Shown here in pieces: positions 36,797-45,300 of a DNA stretch of 64,000 nucleotides (within the stretch, counting starts at the first letter, position 1; every line of letters begins with the position of its first letter). The position numbers and the translations under genes were made by a program. The DNA lies in NCBI GenBank assembly GCA_965243715.1, contig CBDEVU010000009.1:310001-374000 (forward strand), written 5' to 3'. This DNA comes from UBA11606 sp965243715. GTDB taxonomy: Bacteria; Actinomycetota; Acidimicrobiia; Acidimicrobiales; Aldehydirespiratoraceae. Under the pieces are notes generated by a model, which searched no databases, had not been told where the DNA came from, and worked only from the letters and a program-made list of their open reading frames with translations.

Positions 36797-36961
36797 CTAT
36801 TCGAGGTCTTCGGCGGTGAGTTCAATGTCCCAGCGGTCGACGCAATCCGCGCAGCGGAAGGCAACGATGTCGCCCGGTTCCCATCCCTCGTCGGGTTCGT
36901 AGCTGATGAGAAAGCACCGGCCGAGACAATCGACGCAGGTGATGGATTTTGGTATCGCCAC
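36797..36961 (-). CDS. Small zinc-ribbon protein (54 aa)
   Basis: GTG 36961 to TAG 36797 encodes 54 residues with two Cys pairs, 'ITCVDCLGRCF' (Cys at 9 and 12) and 'FRCADCVDRWD' (Cys at 37 and 40). The spacing matches a four-cysteine zinc ribbon. The C-terminus 'DIELTAEDLE' is acidic. No family is assigned, but the paired cysteines and the absence of a plus-strand gene here argue that it is real. It is oriented against recG and rsmD and ends 3 bases from the recG stop. Its start region overlaps the likely leader of rsmD. Confidence 0.6.
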   Translation of the reverse strand: MAIPKSITCVDCLGRCFLISYEPDEGWEPGDIVAFRCADCVDRWDIELTAEDLE

Positions 36962-36998
36962 GAACGGGACAGTACACGCTTGCTGCCAGACTGGTCCG

Positions 36999-37547
36999 AT
37001 GCGAGTTGTTGCTGGATATCTCGGGGGGCGAAAACTGGTAGTCCCGAAGGGTGATCACACCCGACCCTCCGGCGAGCGGGTGCGAGAAGCTATGTTCAAC
37101 GCCTTGTTTTCGCGGTCGGCCATTCACGACGCCCGCGTGCTTGACCTCTTCGCAGGGAGTGGCGCGCTGGGGATTGAGGCGTTGTCACGCGGGGCGGCGG
37201 AGGTGACCTTCGTGGAGCGGGACCAAGCGGCGCTCGACGCGGTGCGTCACAACCTTTCGACCTTGGGCCTAGACGGCGCCGCTACGGTTGTCGCCAGCGA
37301 GGCCCTTAGTTTTTTGGGCCAGGGCGAATCGTTCGATCTGGTGCTGCTCGATCCGCCCTACGGTTTTGACCAATGGGACGAACTGCTGGCCGCCGTGCCG
37401 CGGTGTACGATAGTTATCGAGTCAGATAGAGAGATTGATCTTCCCGAGTTCTGGATGATTCATCGAGTTAAGCAATACGGCACTACCGTGGTCACACTCG
37501 TAGAGGCGAGGGATCCTGTGTCTGCGGGTGATGAAGGAGAAAGTTGA
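36999..37547 (+). CDS. rsmD: 16S rRNA (guanine(966)-N(2))-methyltransferase RsmD
   Basis: A 182-residue Rossmann-fold methyltransferase. 'MRVVAGYLGGRKL' and 'RPSGERVREAMFNAL' form the N-terminal rRNA-binding segment, 'LDLFAGSGALGIEALSRGA' is the SAM-binding motif, and 'LVLLDPPYGF' is the DPPY catalytic motif of N2-guanine and N6-adenine enzymes. RsmD methylates G966 of 16S rRNA. ATG 36999 is chosen because the family N-terminus starts there; the frame is open upstream to 36906. It is followed by coaD with nearly no gap, as in many actinobacteria. Confidence 0.92.
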   Translation: MRVVAGYLGGRKLVVPKGDHTRPSGERVREAMFNALFSRSAIHDARVLDLFAGSGALGIEALSRGAAEVTFVERDQAALDAVRHNLSTLGLDGAATVVASEALSFLGQGESFDLVLLDPPYGFDQWDELLAAVPRCTIVIESDREIDLPEFWMIHRVKQYGTTVVTLVEARDPVSAGDEGES

Positions 37548-37551
37548 TCAG

Positions 37552-38028
37552 GTGACACGCGTTCTGTATCCAGGCTCTTTCGATCCGGTCCACAACGGCC
37601 ATATCGAGATTATCACCACCGCGGCGACCCTCTTTGACGAGGTCGTGGTGGCCGCTGTCAGGAACCCGCAGAAGGGGACGGGAACGTTTGATCTTGACGA
37701 TCGCGAAGCAATGATTGCCGAGTCCACCGCTCACCTACCGAACGTGCGTGTCACGATGTTTTCGTCGCTGATTGTCGATCTAGCCCATGACCTCGAAGCG
37801 GATTTCATCATCAAAGGACTGCGCGCCGTCTCGGATTTTGAAAGTGAACTGCAGATGGCGCAGATGAACAATGCGGTGTCGGGCATCCACACGCTCTTTA
37901 TTCCGTCGGCGTCTCGCTCCTCGTTCCTCGCGTCGAAGTTCATTCGAGAGATCGCCCGGTTCGGCGGAGACGTGTCGTCAATGGTACCGGAGTCGGTCGC
38001 TCGACGAGTCAAGGAGCATTACGGGTGA
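37552..38028 (+). CDS. coaD: Phosphopantetheine adenylyltransferase CoaD
   Basis: A nucleotidyltransferase of 158 residues. 'LYPGSFDPVHNGHIEII' contains the (T/H)xGH motif, 'IIKGLRAVSDFESELQMAQM' is the phosphopantetheine-binding part, and 'SRSSFLASKFIREIARFGGDV' the C-terminal signature. It makes dephospho-CoA, the penultimate step of CoA synthesis, upstream of the acyl-carrier/lipid genes in this block. GTG 37552 is preferred because it brings the N-terminus to the family's usual place; ATG 37528/37531 would overlap rsmD. Its stop overlaps the next start in a GTGA. Confidence 0.92.
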   Translation: MTRVLYPGSFDPVHNGHIEIITTAATLFDEVVVAAVRNPQKGTGTFDLDDREAMIAESTAHLPNVRVTMFSSLIVDLAHDLEADFIIKGLRAVSDFESELQMAQMNNAVSGIHTLFIPSASRSSFLASKFIREIARFGGDVSSMVPESVARRVKEHYG

Positions 38029-38597
38029 GCGATGAGCGGAGGCCCACCGACGGAATCGTCCCCGAGTACCGGTCTCCCCAAGTGGAAGCCTTGCTGCGTC
38101 AGGCAATAGAGCTTGTTGAACAGGCCCGCCCGATGCCGTTATCCGCCTCGTCGATAATCAACAAAGAGGACGTCCTAGCTGCCCTTCAGTCCGCGGTGGA
38201 GAAGTTACCCGAAGAACTTCGGGCAGCTCGCTGGCTGTTGAAGGAGCGGGATAGTTTTCTCGCCCGAGTGCAGCGCGAGGGCGATCAAATCGTGGCGACA
38301 TCAAGGACCCAAGCCGAGCAAATGGTTCAGCGTACGGAGATAGCGAAGGTGTCTCAGAATCGCGCCCGTCAGATCATCGCTGAGGCAGAAGAAAAGGCGC
38401 TCCAAGTCAAACTCGAGACCGAGGATTGGTGTGATCAGAAGTTGGGGGCGATGGAGATCGTGCTGGAGCGCACGATGAAAACCGTTAGGTCGGGACGGGC
38501 TCGTCTGCAGGGCGCGGAACGACGTCAGGAGGCGACGGCTATTCCTGTCGCCGAACCGGAGGTACTCGAGGGCTTTTTTGACCAGGACGACGGGTGA
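38025..38597 (+). CDS. SepIVA/DivIVA-like coiled-coil protein
   Basis: A 190-residue protein lacking membrane segments, composed mainly of helices with coiled-coil heptads from about 45 to 165 (for example 'REGDQIVATSRTQAEQMVQR'). It occupies the place of the mycobacterial sepIVA gene, between coaD and DUF177. SepIVA and its relatives act at the septum in cell-envelope synthesis and division. The resemblance is in layout and position; the assignment is inferred. GTG 38025 overlaps the coaD stop by four bases and its own stop overlaps the DUF177 start by four bases, showing tight translational coupling. Confidence 0.7.
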   Translation: MSDERRPTDGIVPEYRSPQVEALLRQAIELVEQARPMPLSASSIINKEDVLAALQSAVEKLPEELRAARWLLKERDSFLARVQREGDQIVATSRTQAEQMVQRTEIAKVSQNRARQIIAEAEEKALQVKLETEDWCDQKLGAMEIVLERTMKTVRSGRARLQGAERRQEATAIPVAEPEVLEGFFDQDDG

Positions 38598-39106
38598 CTG
38601 CCGATTCTTCGCTCATCATCGATGTGATCGAACTCCGGCGACGGACTGGCTCGCGCCGAGTGGTCGAGACCGATCTCCATCTCGATGATCTTCACGTGGG
38701 GGAGTCGTCCCTAGTGCGGTCCATAGTTGACGGACATATTCACGTCGACTTGATCGTCGAGGCGGTGACGGAAGGGGTCATAGTGTCCGGATTCGTGTCG
38801 GGGGTAGGTCGGGTGCCTTGTCGGCGGTGCCTTGATCCCGTCGACGAGGCGTTTGGCGTCGAACTTCGAGAAATTTTCAACGACGACCCGACCGAAGGCG
38901 AGACGTGGCCGATCGAAGCCGAACGGATCGACGCGACTCCTGCCGTGCGCGAAGCAAGTCTTTTGTGCCTTCCGTTGGTGCCACTGTGTCGAGACGACTG
39001 CGAAGGCCCCGTTCCCGAACGATTCCCGACTCGTCGCGTCTCTGATGTGCCCCCGAAGCGCGACGCTCGCTGGGCCGCGCTCGATGAACTCACTTTTGAC
39101 GACTAA
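38594..39106 (+). CDS. DUF177 (YceD-family) protein
   Basis: The 170-residue protein has the DUF177/YceD pattern: 'GRVPCRRCLDPVDEAFGVEL' with the paired Cys, and the distal 'LLCLPLVPLCRDDCEGPVPE' with further Cys, likely forming a metal site. It sits directly upstream of rpmF, as in most bacteria; YceD is thought to act in rRNA or ribosome assembly but its biochemical role is uncertain. It starts with GTG 38594 in a GTGA overlap with the preceding gene. Confidence 0.88.
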   Translation: MTADSSLIIDVIELRRRTGSRRVVETDLHLDDLHVGESSLVRSIVDGHIHVDLIVEAVTEGVIVSGFVSGVGRVPCRRCLDPVDEAFGVELREIFNDDPTEGETWPIEAERIDATPAVREASLLCLPLVPLCRDDCEGPVPERFPTRRVSDVPPKRDARWAALDELTFDD

Positions 39107-39192
39107 GTGTGCTGTATGGGTCGTTCTTCGGTAGCCTTAGCCATTCGTGTTGGCCGGAGTTGGTCAGCTGAGATCTAGCCGAGGAACGTGTC

Positions 39193-39369
39193 ATGGCCGT
39201 CCCGAAGAAGAAGATGTCGAAGTCGAAGAGTCGGAGCCGTAAGGCCTCTGCTTGGCGCATTGGCGCTACGGCCCGCAGCACCTGCCCGCATTGCAGCGCG
39301 GCGAAGCGTCCCCATCGCGAGTGCGGCAACTGTGGTTGGTACGCAGGCCGGGGCGGTCAACTGGTCTGA
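39193..39369 (+). CDS. rpmF: 50S ribosomal protein L32
   Basis: The 58-residue protein begins MAVPKKKMSKSKSRSRKASA, the standard L32 start, and has a zinc ribbon formed by 'CPHCSAAKRPH' (Cys 31, 34) and 'CGNC' (Cys 44, 47). It belongs to the large ribosomal subunit. ATG 39193 follows 'GAGGAACGTGTC', which carries GAGGA as ribosome-binding site. The stop TGA overlaps the plsX ATG by one base (TGATG). Confidence 0.95.
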   Translation: MAVPKKKMSKSKSRSRKASAWRIGATARSTCPHCSAAKRPHRECGNCGWYAGRGGQLV

Positions 39370-40355
39370 TGTTGCCCATCGCGGTCGACGCTATGGGCGG
39401 CGATCAAGCGCCAAAAGAGATTGTGGCGGGCGCTCGCCGCGCGGCCAAAGAGTTGGGCCTTCCAGTTGTTCTCGTTGGTTGTCCTCGCCGGATGGGCGAC
39501 ACCGGCGACCTAGCGGTGATCGAAGCTTCGCAGGTCATTGCCATGGACGCCGATCCTGGTTCGAGTGTGCGTCGGATGAAGGACTCGTCGTTGGTGCGTG
39601 CTGCAGAAGCGGTACGCGATGGCCGAGCTTCGGCCATGGTTTCCGCGGGCAACACCGGAGCCACGATGGCTTCGGCTCTGCTTCGCATGGGGCGGATTAA
39701 GGGCGTCAACCGACCCGCCATTGCTACGCCAATCCCGGTGCCGGGTGCCACGCCGACTACCTTGCTCGATGCGGGGGCCAACGCCGAGTGCAAGCCGGAG
39801 TGGCTCGTCGAGTTCGCCCGTATGGGGGCCGTGTACGCCCGCGACCGTTTTCGGATCGAACGCCCCCGCGTGGGCTTGCTCTCTATCGGGGAGGAAGCAG
39901 GCAAGGGCAGTCCGTTCGTTAAGGAATGTTTCGAGGTGCTTAGCGACCCCGCATGGGCTGCCACGACGAATAGCGTTTGGATCGGCAATGTGGAGGGCCG
40001 TGATGTCATGACCTCCGAAGTTGACGTCATTGTTACCGACGGCTTTACCGGCAACGTCACGCTCAAGACGCTCGAGGGTGCGATGCGGGCGCTGATCGGG
40101 CGCCTCTTGGTCGCCATCGACACTAACGACCAAACGCGTGCCGCCGGTGAGACTCTTGGCCCCGCTCTCGATCAGATGGTGGCCGAACTGCATCCGGACT
40201 CGGTGGGAGGCGCTCTGTTGCTGGGGGTGAAAGGCGTCTGTGTCATTTCCCACGGCTCTAGTTCGGCCGACGCGATGGTCAACGCCATCCGCGTGGCGAG
40301 CGAGATGGTTGAAGCGGAAATGGTCGACCACCTCACGGCCGCGGCGGTCGGTTAA
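39369..40355 (+). CDS. plsX: Phosphate acyltransferase PlsX
   Basis: A 328-residue protein with the PlsX N-terminus 'IAVDAMGGDQAPKEIV', and 'VSAGNTGATMASALL', 'DAGANAECKPEWLVEFA' and 'VTDGFTGNVTLKTLEGA'. PlsX converts acyl-ACP to acyl phosphate, the first step of the PlsX-PlsY route to phosphatidic acid. ATG 39369 overlaps the rpmF stop; the frame upstream is inside rpmF. The neighbouring acpP provides its substrate carrier. Confidence 0.95.
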   Translation: MLPIAVDAMGGDQAPKEIVAGARRAAKELGLPVVLVGCPRRMGDTGDLAVIEASQVIAMDADPGSSVRRMKDSSLVRAAEAVRDGRASAMVSAGNTGATMASALLRMGRIKGVNRPAIATPIPVPGATPTTLLDAGANAECKPEWLVEFARMGAVYARDRFRIERPRVGLLSIGEEAGKGSPFVKECFEVLSDPAWAATTNSVWIGNVEGRDVMTSEVDVIVTDGFTGNVTLKTLEGAMRALIGRLLVAIDTNDQTRAAGETLGPALDQMVAELHPDSVGGALLLGVKGVCVISHGSSSADAMVNAIRVASEMVEAEMVDHLTAAAVG

Positions 40356-40454
40356 CCCAACAGCAGCCGTTTCTAAGCGCGTACGGCCACGAATGGGGTA
40401 GGGTACCCACGTTCTCGCGCCAATTAGGGCGTTTTTTGGAACGGAGAGATACCC

Positions 40455-40745
40455 ATGCCCGCCGAAACCCATGCCGAACAGGGCCCAGTCGCTCGCGACG
40501 AAGTTCTGATCGTGGTGAAGGACCGACTCGCGGAGATCCTTGAAATTGAGCCGGGGGGCATCAACGAAGGCGACGCCTTTGCTGAAGACCTCGATGCCGA
40601 TTCCCTAGCTCTGATTGAACTGGTGGAGGGAATCGAAAAAGAAATGGACGAACGCTCGCCTGGCTTCCGGATTGAAGACGAAGATCTTGAGGATTTACGC
40701 ACGGTCCGCGATGCGGTCGATTACGTCATGGCCAAGTTGGGTTGA
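40455..40745 (+). CDS. acpP: Acyl carrier protein
   Basis: The 96-residue protein contains the phosphopantetheine site 'DLDADSLALIELVEGIEKEM' (Ser near 56) and the four-helix acidic pattern of ACP. It carries acyl chains for fatty acid and phospholipid synthesis. It is about 15-18 residues longer than the usual 78-80, mainly due to an N-terminal extension (MPAETHAEQGPVA) and a 'DERSPGFRIEDED' insert before helix 4. GGAG lies 10 bases before ATG 40455. There is a 99-base gap after plsX, which may hold its own promoter. Confidence 0.92.
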   Translation: MPAETHAEQGPVARDEVLIVVKDRLAEILEIEPGGINEGDAFAEDLDADSLALIELVEGIEKEMDERSPGFRIEDEDLEDLRTVRDAVDYVMAKLG

Positions 40746-40766
40746 GCCCTGTCTACCACGTCATCT

Positions 40767-41459
40767 TTGACCTCCCTGCAGCGCCGCTTGGGATATTGCT
40801 TTGTCGAACGAGAGCGTCTAGAGCAGGCCTTGACCCACCGGTCGTGGTGTGCTGAGAATCCTCGCGACGCGTCTAATGAGCGCCTCGAGTTTCTGGGGGA
40901 TTCCGTTGTGGGCATTATCGTGACCGACCATGTTTTTACTCGGTTTCCGGATCTGCCCGAAGGGCAACTGGCCAAGACACGGGCCTCGGTCGTGAGCACC
41001 GAGGCGCTGGCTGGCGTGGGGACTGATCTGGGCTTGGGGGGCCACCTGCGGCTGGGTAAGGGTGAAATCAAGTCGGAGGGTCACAAAAAAGAGTCGATCC
41101 TAGCCGATGCGGTTGAAGCGGTATTTGGCGCGGTGTACCGCGACGGCGGTTTTGAGGCCGCTCGAGAGGTGGTGCTGAGACAACTCACTTCTCGCATCGA
41201 CAACGCCGCGATCCGGCCCGGCAGTCAAGACTACAAAACCCGCCTGCAGGAAATTGCCGCCCAAGACGGTCACGGCCCGCCCGCATATCTCATCACCGAA
41301 AGCGGACCCGACCACGATAAGCGGTTCCGCGCGGTTGTGCAGGTCGACGGAAAGGATATGGGGACGGGCGAGGGCCGATCAAAAAAGGTAGCCGAGCAGC
41401 GAGCGGCTCGCCCCGCGTACGCCGCTCGTTCGGCGCTGGATGGAGTATCCAATGTTTGA
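40767..41459 (+). CDS. rnc: Ribonuclease III
   Basis: A 230-residue RNase III. 'NERLEFLGDSVVG' is the signature with catalytic Glu/Asp, 'DAVEAVFGAVYRDGG' gives the second Glu, and residues about 160-225 form the dsRNA-binding domain ('DYKTRLQEIAAQDGHG', 'GEGRSKKVAEQRAA'). It processes rRNA precursors and structured leaders, and the rpsO-pnp leader at 58550-58720 is a possible target. No ATG or GTG is available; TTG 40767 is the best start, in the same frame as acpP and 21 bases after its stop. CTG 40749 is the only other option. Confidence 0.92.
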   Translation: MTSLQRRLGYCFVERERLEQALTHRSWCAENPRDASNERLEFLGDSVVGIIVTDHVFTRFPDLPEGQLAKTRASVVSTEALAGVGTDLGLGGHLRLGKGEIKSEGHKKESILADAVEAVFGAVYRDGGFEAAREVVLRQLTSRIDNAAIRPGSQDYKTRLQEIAAQDGHGPPAYLITESGPDHDKRFRAVVQVDGKDMGTGEGRSKKVAEQRAARPAYAARSALDGVSNV

Positions 41460-42285
41460 GCTACCCGAAGTCGAAACGGTCCGGCGCGAGCTAGACCGCG
41501 ATTTGGTAGGCATGAAGGTTAAGGCTGCCGAGGCGAAGAGCATGCAGGTGCTGGGCCGCTACCGGATGCGCAAGGCGTTCACCAGCCAACTCCTTGACCG
41601 CAAGATCCTCGGGGTGTATCGGTGCGGCCTGTATATCACCATCCTGCTAAACAATGACCGCACCTTGGTGATCAATCTTGGTTCCTCTGGTTCGTTGCGC
41701 CGCAACGCTAATAAGGACAAGGTCCTACCTCACACCGAGATCACCATCACCTTCACCCAGTACGGCCAGCTTCGTCTGCTTGATCCGGAGGGGACCGCCG
41801 AGGTTTTCGTCATCGACACTGAAGCGCTCGTCGATGAGATTCCGGCCGTTGCCGACTACGGGATGGATATGGTTGAACGCTCCGTGGCTTGGACCGAGTT
41901 TGGGACCCTTTTGTTGTCCAAAAAGGTCAAGCTTAAGGCCCTGCTAACCGACGACTCGTTCGTGGTGGGCATCGGCAATATCTACGCCGACGAGATTCTC
42001 TTCGAGGCCGGATTGCGCCACGATCGGTTGAGTTCCGACTTGTCGAGACAAGAAGTCCGTCGGCTACACCGAGCGCTGGTGGGGACACTTCATGATGCCA
42101 TCAAGTACCGCGGTACCTCCCTGCCCGACCGAGTGTTTGTTGATCCGTTGGGGGTAGAAGGGGTCTACGCCGATCATCTCGCGGTCTGGGGCAAGCACAA
42201 GCAGTTGAGCCGCCGGAATCGTAGACCCATCAAGCGATCGAAGTTCCGCGGCGAGTGGACCTACTACTGCGAGAGCCAAGTCTAG
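41452..42285 (+). CDS. Degenerate Fpg/MutM-family protein lacking the catalytic proline
   Basis: This 277-residue protein occupies the classic fpg place between rnc and smc and begins MFELPEVETVRREL. Fpg enzymes begin Met-Pro-Glu, and the Pro exposed after Met removal is the nucleophile; here it is Phe. The hairpin Lys of 'RGKYL' is replaced ('CGLYITI'), and 'DPRRFG' reads 'DPEGTAE'. Of the four zinc-finger Cys only the third survives ('WTYYCESQV'). The fold itself is kept: 'VGIGNIYADEILFEAGL' and the Lys-rich helix before it are intact. It is probably not a classical 8-oxoguanine glycosylase/lyase and may be a DNA-binding or structural relic. The start is supported by GGAG six bases before ATG 41452. 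Confidence 0.85.
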   Translation: MFELPEVETVRRELDRDLVGMKVKAAEAKSMQVLGRYRMRKAFTSQLLDRKILGVYRCGLYITILLNNDRTLVINLGSSGSLRRNANKDKVLPHTEITITFTQYGQLRLLDPEGTAEVFVIDTEALVDEIPAVADYGMDMVERSVAWTEFGTLLLSKKVKLKALLTDDSFVVGIGNIYADEILFEAGLRHDRLSSDLSRQEVRRLHRALVGTLHDAIKYRGTSLPDRVFVDPLGVEGVYADHLAVWGKHKQLSRRNRRPIKRSKFRGEWTYYCESQV

Positions 42286-42308
42286 TCGGGGCGGGCGAAA
42301 TCCCTAAG

Positions 42309-45300
42309 ATGCATCTCAAGAACCTCACGCTGAAGGGATTCAAGTCGTTCGCCGACGCCACGTCGATCGACCTTGAACCTGGCGTTACCGTTGTCGTTGG
42401 TCCCAACGGCAGCGGCAAGTCGAACGTTGTTGATGCCATTGCTTGGGTTCTCGGTGCTCAAGCGCCGAGCGCGGTGCGGTCGGCCAAGATGGATGATGTC
42501 ATCTTTGCTGGGAATGGGGGGAAGTCTGCGTTAGGTAGAGCCGAGGTGTCGCTCACCATCGATAATCACTCCCGCACGCTGCCGCTGGAGTTCAACGAGG
42601 TGAAGATCACACGCACCCTCTTTCGCACCGGTGACTCCGAGTACGCGATCAACTCGGTGCCGTGTCGTTTGCTGGACATTACCGAACTCATGTCCGATAG
42701 TGGGGTTGGTCGACAACAGCACGTCATTGTCTCCCAAGGTCAGATCGACGCCGTGCTAAACGCGCGGCCCCAGGAACGCCGGGCCATTATCGAAGAGGCG
42801 GCCGGGGTGTTGAAGTTCCGTCAACGCAGGGACCGCGCCGAGCGTCGCCTCACGGCCAGCGACGGCGATCTCACTCGAGTGAACGACCTAATGAGCGAGG
42901 TCCGGCGCCACCTTCGCCCCCTCGAGAAACAAGCCGACGCAGCTCGTCGACACGGCGACCTCGTCGAGGAACTTAACGCCTTGCGGATTCATCGTACCGG
43001 CCGCGAGGTACACCAACGGCGCGCCGAACTGGAGGTCAATGCGGCGTTTCGATCTAGCCGGGTGGAGCAGGAGCGAACCAGCCGTGGCGAACTGCAGAAA
43101 ATCGAAGGCGAAGTCGCCGGTGACGAACAGCGGCTGGCGTCGCATGGTGGTGACGATCTTGGCGATACCCTCGTCCGCCTCGAATCTATGCGGGAGCACG
43201 GTCGCGGGTTGACCGCGCGGTTGGTCGAGCGTCTCCGCGGAGTGGAGCGCGATCGTTTGGCCCAAGTTGACCGGGCAGTCATTGCCAACATCGAAGCCGA
43301 AGCAGCGAAGGCCCGCCGTGCTCTCGTCACGGTCACAGCCGAACTCGAAAATCTTTCCCCTGATCTCCTCCGCCTAGCCGAACAAGAGGCCCGCCACGGG
43401 CCCGATGCTGGACCCGCCCCGTCGGACCAGGCGGCCGAGGTTCGGGGCGAACTTGGCGCGGTCCGAGCCTCGATAGAGCGTGATACCAGCGAAACCACCC
43501 GCTTGCAGGTCGAACTCACCGAACTAGACCAGCGTCGTCAAGCCTTGGAGGCCGCGGCCGCCCAGCGGCGATTCGACCTCGCTGCTTTGCACGACGACGA
43601 AGAGCCGCTAGTCGCCACCCACGAAGCCGCCGAGGTTGCTCGCCTGGCCGCGGAAGGCGTGGTCACCGATTGCCAAAGCCGCCAGGCCGACCTCGAGGCC
43701 GAACACCACCGTTGGGTCGCTCGTGCTGAAGCGCTGACCCTCGCGCTCGATGAAGCCAGAGCGCGATCAGGGGCAGAGCGTCTAGCAGCCGTTGAAGGTG
43801 TCTTGGGCACCTTGCTCGACGTGGTGGCCGTCGAGGAGGGCTGGGAAGCGGCCTTCGAAGCCGCCGCGGGCGACGCGCTTAGGGCTGTAGTGGTGAAGAA
43901 CCCCGCGGCGGCGCGCCGCGCCCTTGCACAACTCGTTTCCGGCGACGCAACGGGCGCGGTGATCGCCCTTGGTGCCTCCCCGGTTGGTCCCCGAGGCGGA
44001 CCGCGTAGTGGATTCGGCGGTGAACTAGTTCGCGAGCATGTCTCGGGAATTGACCCTAGTGTTGACGCTCTGCTCGACACTCTAATTGGTGATGTTCGGG
44101 TGGTTCGGGGCGCTTGGGACGGTGCGCTCGACGCGGCGTTGGCCGATCCCGGCGCGGTTGTGGTAACCGAGTCCGGCGATCGCTTCGGTCCATCGGGCTG
44201 GCGGATCGGTGGCCAAAGCGCGGGTGCGACCGGCGTGGCGTTGACCGAAGCGGTTGAAAAGGTCGAGTCGATAGGTGTGGTTTGTGTCGCCGCGACTGCT
44301 GCGACTGCCGCGGCTCGCGGTGATCTGGCCGAGAAGGCTGGCCGGAGCACCGAACTCGGTGATCAACTTGACGCGATTGAGACGGGTCTGCTCGCTGCAG
44401 CCGACGCCTTGCAACGCACCGACGCTGATCGACGCGAGGTAACGACCAAGGCTGATACCGTGCGGGCCCGCTTCGATGAACTCGTTGTTTGCCTCGAACG
44501 AGACACAGGTCGCGTTGATGAACTTGCGGCGTGGCTCCCGCGCCTAGAACTTGACGAAGCTAAAGCGCGAGAGGAGGGACGTCGATTGGCAGAAGAGCGT
44601 TCCGCCATCGAGGTTCAGACTGCCGGGTTCGAGGAACGTCAGTCGTCACTCATTTCTCGCTTGGCTGAACTCGATGATCGCCTCGAGCGCGATGTCGATC
44701 AGCGCGCCGCGGCCGAGGGGCAGCGGGTGGGGCTCGATCGTCGGGCGACGGTATTAGAACGGCTAGCGGAGATCGTGGCCAACCGCGGCGAAGTAATCGA
44801 AGCTCGCCTCGCGGAAGTGCGAGAGCGGCGGCTTCAGCAGTCTCGGTCGGCCCAAGCAACCGCTCAGCGGCTCGACTCTCGGCGACGATCCCGGATTGAG
44901 GCGGCGGTTCGACTAGAGGCGGTGCGGTCCGAGGTGGCCAAAGCGGAGGTCGAACACGCCGAGCTACGGACCCGTCTCCAAACCACCGTCGATCAGCTCC
45001 GAGTCGATCACGACCTAGGCCCCGACGAGGCCGTGTCGGCGGTGTGCCCGGAGCTTGCCGCGGGCCTAACCCCGACTCGTCGAGTCGAGTTGCTCGAAGT
45101 CGAACTAGACATCATGGGACCAGTCAACCCGTTGGCTTGGGAGGAATACCAGGCCGGCCAAGTTCGCCACTCTTTCCTGCAAGGCCAACTCGACGACATC
45201 CGCGGCACTCGTCGTCAACTCCAGAAGGTCATTCACAATATCGACGAAGAAATCGTCTCCGTATTTGCCTCCGCGTTTGCCGACGTGTCGGTGAACTTTA

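Noticed and set aside
40418..40437. CGCC-AATTAG-GGCG followed by six T, considered as terminator of the plsX operon
   Set aside because: Only a four-pair stem, located just 18 bases before the acpP start; too weak to call, although an attenuator is possible.
39404..40472. Minus-strand open frames of 239 and 320 codons across plsX
   Set aside because: Both run through plsX, whose motifs are complete on the plus strand.
42989..44350. Minus-strand open frames of 176 and 270 codons across smc
   Set aside because: Composition is Ser/Arg/Ala-rich as expected for reverse reading of Glu/Ala/Arg-rich coiled coils; smc itself is unambiguous.
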